64,000 bases of DNA from the NCBI GenBank assembly GCA_914767715.1, contig OU612071.1, forward strand, positions 12,071,493-12,135,492, written 5' to 3'. This DNA comes from Membranipora membranacea (taxonomy: Eukaryota; Bryozoa; Gymnolaemata; Cheilostomatida; Membraniporidae). Below, one piece after another: positions 57,356 to 64,000 of the stretch; position 1 is the first letter of the stretch; each line of letters starts with the position of its first letter. Below the pieces are notes generated by a model that saw nothing but the letters and a program-made list of their open reading frames with translations, had not been told where the DNA came from and did not search any database. A program made the position numbers and the translations under genes.

Positions 57356-58983
57356 ATATCACAATATTACATATTAATTCTGTTAGGTCATAGGTCTGGG
57401 GACTTTTGTACGTAACCAAAGATATGATCGGTTACTTTAAAAAGAATAAACTGGAAAAGTCTGTGTGTGAGCTGACAGTTTTAACAGACTCCCTATAACA
57501 TAGCTTAGTTTTATTTTTTTAGTTTTACAGGCATCAGGCTAGCATCTATAACTTGTCTCCCTTTTGTTCAATTTGGATTTATGATTTTTACACACTAAAT
57601 TTGCAACCGAAATCATTATTATGACTTCAAGTCCAAGCGGATTTGATTTCACATTCACTCCGGAGGCGGAGAGGCATTTTTGATCAGGCGGTGAGTGATC
57701 ATGACCTGTTAGGGAGCTCGTTACCAAATCACGCAGTCATTGTTAAAAGAAACAGAATATGCAATTTGGGAACAAATTTTCCTATTTGACAGACCAAATA
57801 AGCGATGATTTTGAGCAAAGTGCGAGTGATGATTTGTTTAAAAAGCCTCGCTCGTTATAATTGGATGACCAGCTAGTGGTTGACCAGCTAGTGATCTCAG
57901 TTCCCAATGGCTGACTATTTGATGAATATATGATTATGTACACTCTGAATAAACTATTTGGGAACAATAGGACAAATACTGATGAATGAATGCCAAGACT
58001 GAGCAATCCAGAACAAGATGCGCCTATACGCTGCTAAAACTAAACGCCTAAACATTGCTCTGATGAAAATATTATGGTCCAACACCTCTCTTCATTTCCC
58101 CATTGCTTTACATGCGAATTATATTGACTTCCCACCTCCAAAAGCCTGCTTCAGGTTCTTTCAATTCTTTAACCAGACCACTCAAATGGCCTGCTTCTGC
58201 TCTGCCATACTTGAGAGTGTCGGATGGAAACTGATTGTAAGATTTTCTTCGGCACTCCCACAAACACAGCAAGTGCATTTTTACAGGTTTACCAGCTAAT
58301 TTTGTCTAAACTAACTCGTCTGCATAAAGCGCCCCAAATTGATTTTGCTAAATTTGTTTAAAACCTCTATCACTGAAATTTCATTTGCAAATCCACCAGG
58401 GAGCATTTTCATGCTTCAATATCACTGACTGCAGTACTATCAACTTGCCTAGGTCCTGATTTGACATCAGTCATACTAATCATTTTAATTTCGAGGAGGG
58501 GTGCAAAAAGTTGACCTAATTAAATTACAGCTGTATTACCTAATGGTGAGCATGGCGATTGCCAATGACATAAATATGCTGTCCTAGAAAGCTAGAGCAT
58601 GTATCCTACAAGTTTCCGGGATTTTATGACAATCGGGGCATTACAGACATATCCAGACATGTTGTAGACACAGGCACTCGATGAGTATTCGCTTACTTTT
58701 TCAGCCATCTGTTTTCAGTAGTTTCGGAAATATGACCCTCTGATAATTGCACTCTCGGTAACAACATGCCCTCATCCAGATACCTAGTTGGAAAAAAGTA
58801 ATACTGGGGTCAACAGCCTACTCTAGTCACACTACCATGTATGTTTCAATATCTATTTTGCCTTTACCGCGTAAAGAGTTGCCTGCTCTTGATACCCGAG
58901 CAAGCAACTCCCGTTTAGAATACCAAGAATACAGCAAACTAAGTAAGAGTGCATGTCACCTGCAAGGTAGCTTGTCTATAATC

Positions 58984-61014
58984 ATGCCACGTTTAAATAA
59001 AAAGCGAATCGCTAGTAAGCGTAATGGATTTCAGCAAGGCGATGATAGAATAGCGACACAAATGTTTAGCCCACAATGCAGCCGCAGGACGGTGAGACTC
59101 GACAGCAGACAATATAGGCATATCATTGAAGAGAAAAATGGGTGAGCTTGACTTGACGCATGAAACTGACGCTTTATTGGCTTTGACCAGTCTTTATTCA
59201 TTCTTAACGGGTGTAGTCACAAACACACGCTTTCATTGTTGATTGTTCCAGCCCCCGGCACTCTAGGGTGTATACCTCTCCTGTGTACTTGTCTACTGAC
59301 TGACTCATGGAAAGACATGTGGCAGCATGGAAAGACATGCTGACAAGCTGGAAAGACAGCTAAACCAACTACAAGAGGTCCCAGCAATGGGCAATGTAAG
59401 GCCAATAACCCTAACACGTACGCTGTGTTTCATAGGGTGGCAATGGTGGATTGGAATGTGCTGTGGGAAGAGAGAACACAACTCCGAGTAGTGAAAAGCA
59501 GGTTATCTAATTAGCGCCATCGACCCATTCTTTTTTGGGGATGGTGAGATGGCGCAATTGGTTAGCGCGCTTGCTGTTCACTGCCAGGCGATAAATGCCG
59601 CAGGAGTTGTGGGTTCGAGTCCCACTGGGGGAGCTTTCATTGTTGATTGTTCCAGCCCCCAGCACCCTAGGGTGTATACCTCTCCAGGTAATAAATTATA
59701 TATATATACAAATATATATAAATGAAGACTGACATCTGCTGGTTTTCTGTTTGCAGACATCTGGTGGCGTGAACAGCTCGAGGAGAGAATTCTGGTATGA
59801 GAGTTCTTCGGCCCCAGGCAACCTGCAAAGATAAAAGTAAACAGCAATCAGATAGCGGGAGAGAGGCTAAGGGTGTGGGGAACTTTGTGGTTAACACGGA
59901 CATGATGCTGTATGCGCTGCAGGACTTCCAAAAGGGACACAGGACATTGGAAACTTCCAGGATTGTCTCATCGGGATGAGCGTAACAAGAAAGAAAGGCC
60001 TTACATGCAGCATTTCGTTAACATGCTGGTCAAAAGGCTGCATCGGTTCTACAAAGCAGCGCAGGAGAGCAGGAGGGGCAGAAGAGGGTAGCTACCAACA
60101 AACAGTTCGGACATGCTGTGCAGGATAGCTGCCTTGGCATGCACGGGGCATGTCAGCCGTTTGCATCACTAGACATGTCACCGCTGGCTCAATCAAACTG
60201 CCAAAAGCTGGCCAAGCTGGTGGACAATGAGATGACAGACATAAATAACAGAGACCTGAACAGACTGGCAGGGGAAAAATTTAATGATAACAAACTATGA
60301 TGCCTGAGCGGGGGAGGGAGGGGAGATTGCCATAATCCGTTGACAGCCGCTACAATTCAGTAAGGTTTGGCAATAAAGAGAAGATTGGCCTATGTGCCAC
60401 ACAAGCGGTGACAACTGCCATCGGACAACGATGGGCAGGGTGCAAAGCCCTATCAGGCTTTGATGAGAACGAGGCCAGAAAAGTGGACTGTTACAGCTCA
60501 GTCCGACCCCTCTCACCCGGGCAACTCACAGGTTAGAGCTATAAAGAAAGTGAATTTCAGGAAAAAGACATTCAGTTGCGCCAGGGTAAAGACAATTCAC
60601 TCACTTAAGAAGTTGGTGGCAAAAGATGTCAAGTGCCGTTCGAGTATCGTTGCACAGCAGTTGTCCAAGCTGGGTTTATCAATAATCCAAGTAAATCATC
60701 TGGTCAGCACGGCCGTGGAGTGCTTCGACGGCAATCATCAGATGTGTTCCAGACTGGTTGGCAGCAGCTGCTGCGGGACAGAAGAGGACAACTGGATGCT
60801 CAGTAGTTCACTGTTCCGGTCTGGGGTGTATAAACTGCAACGAAGAAGAGAAAGAAAAAAACTGTTAGATGTTTTCAATATACGCCTTCATACCAACGCC
60901 CTTCAAGCGACAAAGCTTGGAATTAGTACGCAGCGCAACCAGGCATTTAACAGGGCATTGATTAAAAATATGCTAAAGAATGTCCTATTTAGTAGCCAAG
61001 AGCAAATACCATGA
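58984..61014 (+). pseudogene. Mutator-like transposase remnant, unit 2
   Basis: Same organisation as unit 1: N-terminal MPRLNKKRIAS at 58984, GNFVVNTDMMLYALQ near 59880, and the middle segment at 59957-60180 still present. The longest open stretch is the 184-codon C-terminal part (60460-61014) with IHSLKKLVAKDVK, VECFDGNHQMC, EEDNWM and AFNRALIKNMLKNVLFS. Frame breaks remain between the parts. Fuller than the unit 1 copy. Confidence 0.74.
59543..59687 (+). mobile_element. tRNA-derived SINE, best preserved, unit 2
   Basis: Counterpart of 27757-27900; B-box at 59610-59622; tail-only fragment at about 59231-59283. Confidence 0.85.
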
Positions 61015-61046
61015 AGAACAAAGACTAAGTGTTCTGAGCTTTTAAG

Positions 61047-61306
61047 CATTTAGTTGACAAAATTACATTCGAAATCGGACCTTACTCACGGGCCATTAGT
61101 GTTTTCCATCTTACGTCAACACGTCTGACAGCTGGAAAGATCAGATGCAGCTGATTAGCTAAAATTCTGAGCAAAACCTTGAACTCTGAAAAGTTGACGC
61201 ACCATTTTTCATACAAATGTTAAGACCAGAAACATGCTACATAGCATGTGTTGTTATGGCACACACAATATCTGATGGCACGGTATACTGATCAAATTTT
61301 ATACTT
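61047..61306. other. Inter-unit linker, no gene seen
   Basis: Unit 2/unit 3 junction sequence present once in the window. It follows the transposase remnant's 3' flank and precedes the sequence equal to position 1. No reading frame, repeat or RNA gene is recognisable. At the unit 1/unit 2 junction this stretch plus about 450 further bases is deleted. Confidence 0.8.
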
Positions 61307-61758
61307 CATTAGTACATGTTGAGTAAAACTCACCGGTTTTACCCAGTTGTAGTGGTAATATTTAGAAAGAAGGTCTGTTATTCATACATTACATTTATGG
61401 GGAGATAACTCCTCTTCTGACCTATGCGCAACAGAGAAAAAGTGAATAGCGCAGTGACGCTGCGTCACTGAATTAGAGAAGACACTGAGCCTGTATCAAA
61501 TAGTCAATAGTTTCCAGTCTATAGAGTATATATATGTTTATGATAGAGACAGTCAGTACCAATCTTTATGTATTTATTTGCTTATTCTCATTCTTTTTAG
61601 CAAATTTATGCACCAAATAAAAGGTTTTTGTTCTTGTAAATTAAACAAACATGTAAATTTTTCTAAATGAAAGACTGAAAGAACTGGACTTTGAATGAAC
61701 TACCCCAAATACTTTTGCTGAAAATGCATCGCTTATTCCAATTAAAACACCCCCTGGG

Positions 61759-63004
61759 TCAATCTAATTGAAAAGATCCAGAGCGATTAGCGCTCAGAGC
61801 GAAGAGGAAGGAGGAAGACAGTCTATAATACCCTCTGTTCTAGCCCCTTACACAGAACCACTTAGAAGTAGCGGTCGAATCTAATGTTATGAAGAAGGGC
61901 AACATTTGTGTCCAGTGACAACTCCAAATAGAAATACAATGTTGTAAGGAAATGCAGGCTAGTCATAATTATCTAAACCACATTGTTGTTGATTGAAATA
62001 GACCCTAGACAAGCAAGGGCCCCTTTGACTAACATGCCTTTACTTTGCCAACATCCAGTATCAACAACTCAATACACCAAACGTTCGGTGTTTTGGGGCT
62101 GGTTGATACTGGACATCAGCAAACTACAGGCTTGCATGTCCACGGGGCCAATGGCGCCAACCACTGATTCCCCTTTTAATTATCTCCTCATATGACCTGT
62201 ATTGAACAAGCTTGTCAAGACAGGCTAGCTTTCGCATCGTATCGCAGCATGTATTTTAAGACTTGATGTAGTGACAATAGGCACTACATTCAAAACTATA
62301 GAGTAGTTTTTCATCAAGTCAGCTCCTTGCCCTATGCTCTACTAATTATTGCCTACCTACCTTACCCTATTTGTATTGTAAATTATCTCTCAATAGTCTC
62401 AGTGAATGTGATAGTGTTTGACTGTAGAAATTAGTGACTATGTAGTTTGACCAAGAGGTAATGTGTAGTGTAGCCATAAGAACAATGAGAAGGAATTACG
62501 ATATTGACATCCATGATTATATATTTTTTGTAACCACACACTATACCAGAGGTAACACAATTAAGCCTCAATTTAACTCTAACACTTTTGAAGACACCTT
62601 TTACAACCGCATGCGATCACATGTTAAATGCTAACACTTAGATTAAATGATTCGATAGCCCTGATCACAATGACTCATGCTCAACCGTAACAATGTACTA
62701 GGATATGCCAATAACTTTTTGGTTTGTGTGCATTATGATTAAATGGGCATGCAACAACAACACTTTATTTTTGCGTTTCAGAGGCAAATATTTTATGCTT
62801 ATTATTTATAGATTTTCTATGCCTGAAAGTTGATTAACTGTGTCTATAAATGTTTTTTTTTCCATGAGTCTACTGCAGACGCTGACTTCAGATTCAACAC
62901 TGATCAACGCTAGACCTGAGCAATCAAAACTACACTTCCGTCTTATGCTTTTCCCCAAAGGCGGGTCGGAGTAACCTGAAAAGAGAGAGAGAGTCCATTT
63001 GACT
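61759..63004. other. Unit 3 5' region, no gene seen
   Basis: Counterpart of 453-1708 with the same foldback arm near 62206-62227. Confidence 0.5.
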
Positions 63005-63247
63005 GGGGGGTCTTTCAATTAGAAACAGCGAAAATTGCAATCTGCTCGCTCACCCAGTGAGTGAGCGACACCTGCTACCGCTACTAGGCTCTCGCTTTCA
63101 GCTAACTCACTCATGATGGAACTATATACACTTTGAGTGCGCGATTTGGGAGCGATTGTGTCCATCCATTTGAAAGAGCAAGTGAGTGATAAATTTTAGC
63201 GATGTGATAGTGATAACTTGCATCTCTCATTTTAATTGAAGCCCCCC
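63005..63247. mobile_element. MITE, GGGGTCTTTCAATTA family, unit 3
   Basis: Counterpart of 1709-1951, nearly identical. Confidence 0.85.
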
Positions 63248-63804
63248 TGGTTAGACCAAGTAATTGACTCCCTGCTTAGCAATTGTATATTATATAAAGA
63301 TGATACATAAATAAGAGGATAATGAGTGAATGGATAATATTAAACCTGCAGAGTTGAAGGTATAATAGATAAGTTCAATACTGGTATTCAGACTGAAGCT
63401 CCTGTAAGTGAGAAATACTATTTCTTCAGATTGTCTGCTTTTCTGTTACCTGATAACAATGGATTCTATCTTCTTGTTTCATGTGAGAAGTGTAGACAAC
63501 TCTGTTGAGTCACAATGAGGTCCGGGAAAATAAAATTACCAAAACACCATTGGAGATCAATGAGCAAAAGAGGGAGCTTTGTTTCAGCTTTGTTTCAAGC
63601 AAGGCCCTTCAAGAATCTCACTCCTATTTTATTTCAAGAGTTCTCCTAGTATTATATAAGGCCAATGACATGTAAATAGGAATAGCTCACCAAACCCTCA
63701 ACTGGGATTCTTATACACAGGTATTTGAGAAAAGGGCTGGAGTTTAGCCATATCTTCTTTTTTTTTGGAAAAAGAAACTGTTGTTCTAACATTTTATGAT
63801 TATG

Positions 63805-63805
<1 letters not shown>

Positions 63806-63840
<35 letters not shown>

Positions 63841-64000
63841 TTGAGGTTTTCTAAAAGTTTATAATTAAAGCAAATTAAAAATAACTTGTTGACCTCATAC
63901 ACATTAACATAGATACAAAAAATGACTTGAATAAAAAGATATAAGTGGTAGGGTGTTACATACTATATAGTGTGTAGGATAATGAAAGCATGGTATCATA
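63806..64000 (-). mobile_element. LINE 3' end in unit 3 (runs off window)
   Basis: A (TTTA)n run of about nine units followed by 160 bp identical to the LINE 3' end at 32832-32990. It is inserted at the site matching 2495 of unit 1, a different position from the unit 2 LINE (matching about 2782). So this is a separate insertion, or a rearranged relative, in the third unit. Confidence 0.9.

Larger units (their letters stand above)
52370..58983. other. Gene-poor 3' part of unit 2
   Basis: Counterpart of 19870-27222 without the 23637-25110 segment. It has an extra 57928-58848 stretch of unknown origin, holding a 93-codon frame at 58018-58299 with no recognised domain. Confidence 0.5.
29007..61046. 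repeat. Tandem segmental duplication, unit 2
   Basis: Second full unit. Its left edge joins the tail of unit 1 (transposase remnant) directly to sequence matching position 453 of unit 1. About 712 bp that are present at the unit 2/unit 3 junction (61047-61758) are missing here. Compared with unit 1 it gains the 29959-30698 hAT-like element, the 31601-37660 LINE composite, a unique 38.19-39.99 kb stretch, one receptor exon (46729-46833) and 57928-58848. It lacks the second partial ESS2 copy, the 13901-14285 MITE and the counterpart of 23637-25110. Confidence 0.95.
61307..64000. repeat. Tandem segmental duplication, unit 3 (partial)
   Basis: Aligns with 1-2494 of unit 1 at visibly higher identity than unit 2 does; one small deletion lies near 62308. 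Colinearity ends at about 63806, where a LINE 3' end is inserted at a site that is empty in unit 1. Units 1 and 3 share stretches such as the counterpart of 1200-1690 that unit 2 has lost, so they are the closer pair in this part. Confidence 0.93.

Overview
The window is eukaryotic and intron-bearing. It is AT-rich, reading frames are short exons bounded by GT..AG sites, and it is crowded with LINE, SINE, MITE and DNA-transposon remnants. The gene content (an ESS2/DGCR14 homologue, a CUB-domain membrane protein, Mutator-like transposase remnants of an invertebrate type) fits an early-branching animal. A demosponge is my best guess, but the sequence alone does not prove it.

Layout. The window is a tandem segmental duplication with a period of about 30-32 kb. 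Unit 1 covers 1-29006 and unit 2 covers 29007-61046. A short stretch (61047-61306) leads into unit 3, which starts at 61307 (matching position 1) and runs off the window. Each full unit has the same order: (a) a repeat-rich 5' part with MITEs; (b) a broken ESS2 copy on the + strand (two successive partial copies in unit 1, one in unit 2); (c) a + strand multi-exon gene for a type II membrane protein with a short basic tail, one transmembrane segment, a long glycosylation-rich coiled-coil stalk containing 58-residue repeats, and a C-terminal CUB-like domain (13033-19634 and 45458-52134); (d) about 7 kb without a recognisable gene; (e) a decayed Mutator-like transposase with an inserted tRNA-derived SINE.

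The units differ by nested insertions and deletions. Unit 2 carries a LINE (32805-37660, RT on the - strand) whose RT is split by a 2.85 kb DNA transposon with 50-bp terminal inverted repeats and a TTA target duplication. Beside the LINE tail lies a third, truncated copy of the receptor gene's 5' flank and first exon (31628-32804), which looks like a LINE 3' transduction. Unit 2 also carries a 740-bp hAT-like element. Unit 1 carries a 385-bp hAT-like MITE enclosing a tRNA-like sequence. Unit 1 lacks one coiled-coil exon that unit 2 keeps.

Best candidate for something undescribed: the tandemly amplified membrane, coiled-coil and CUB gene family. It shows internal exon multiplication, exon gain or loss between paralogues, a patch of replacement-only differences in the stalk, and block-like changes in paralogue identity suggestive of gene conversion. 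A surface recognition or immune-type receptor is conceivable, but that role is inference only.
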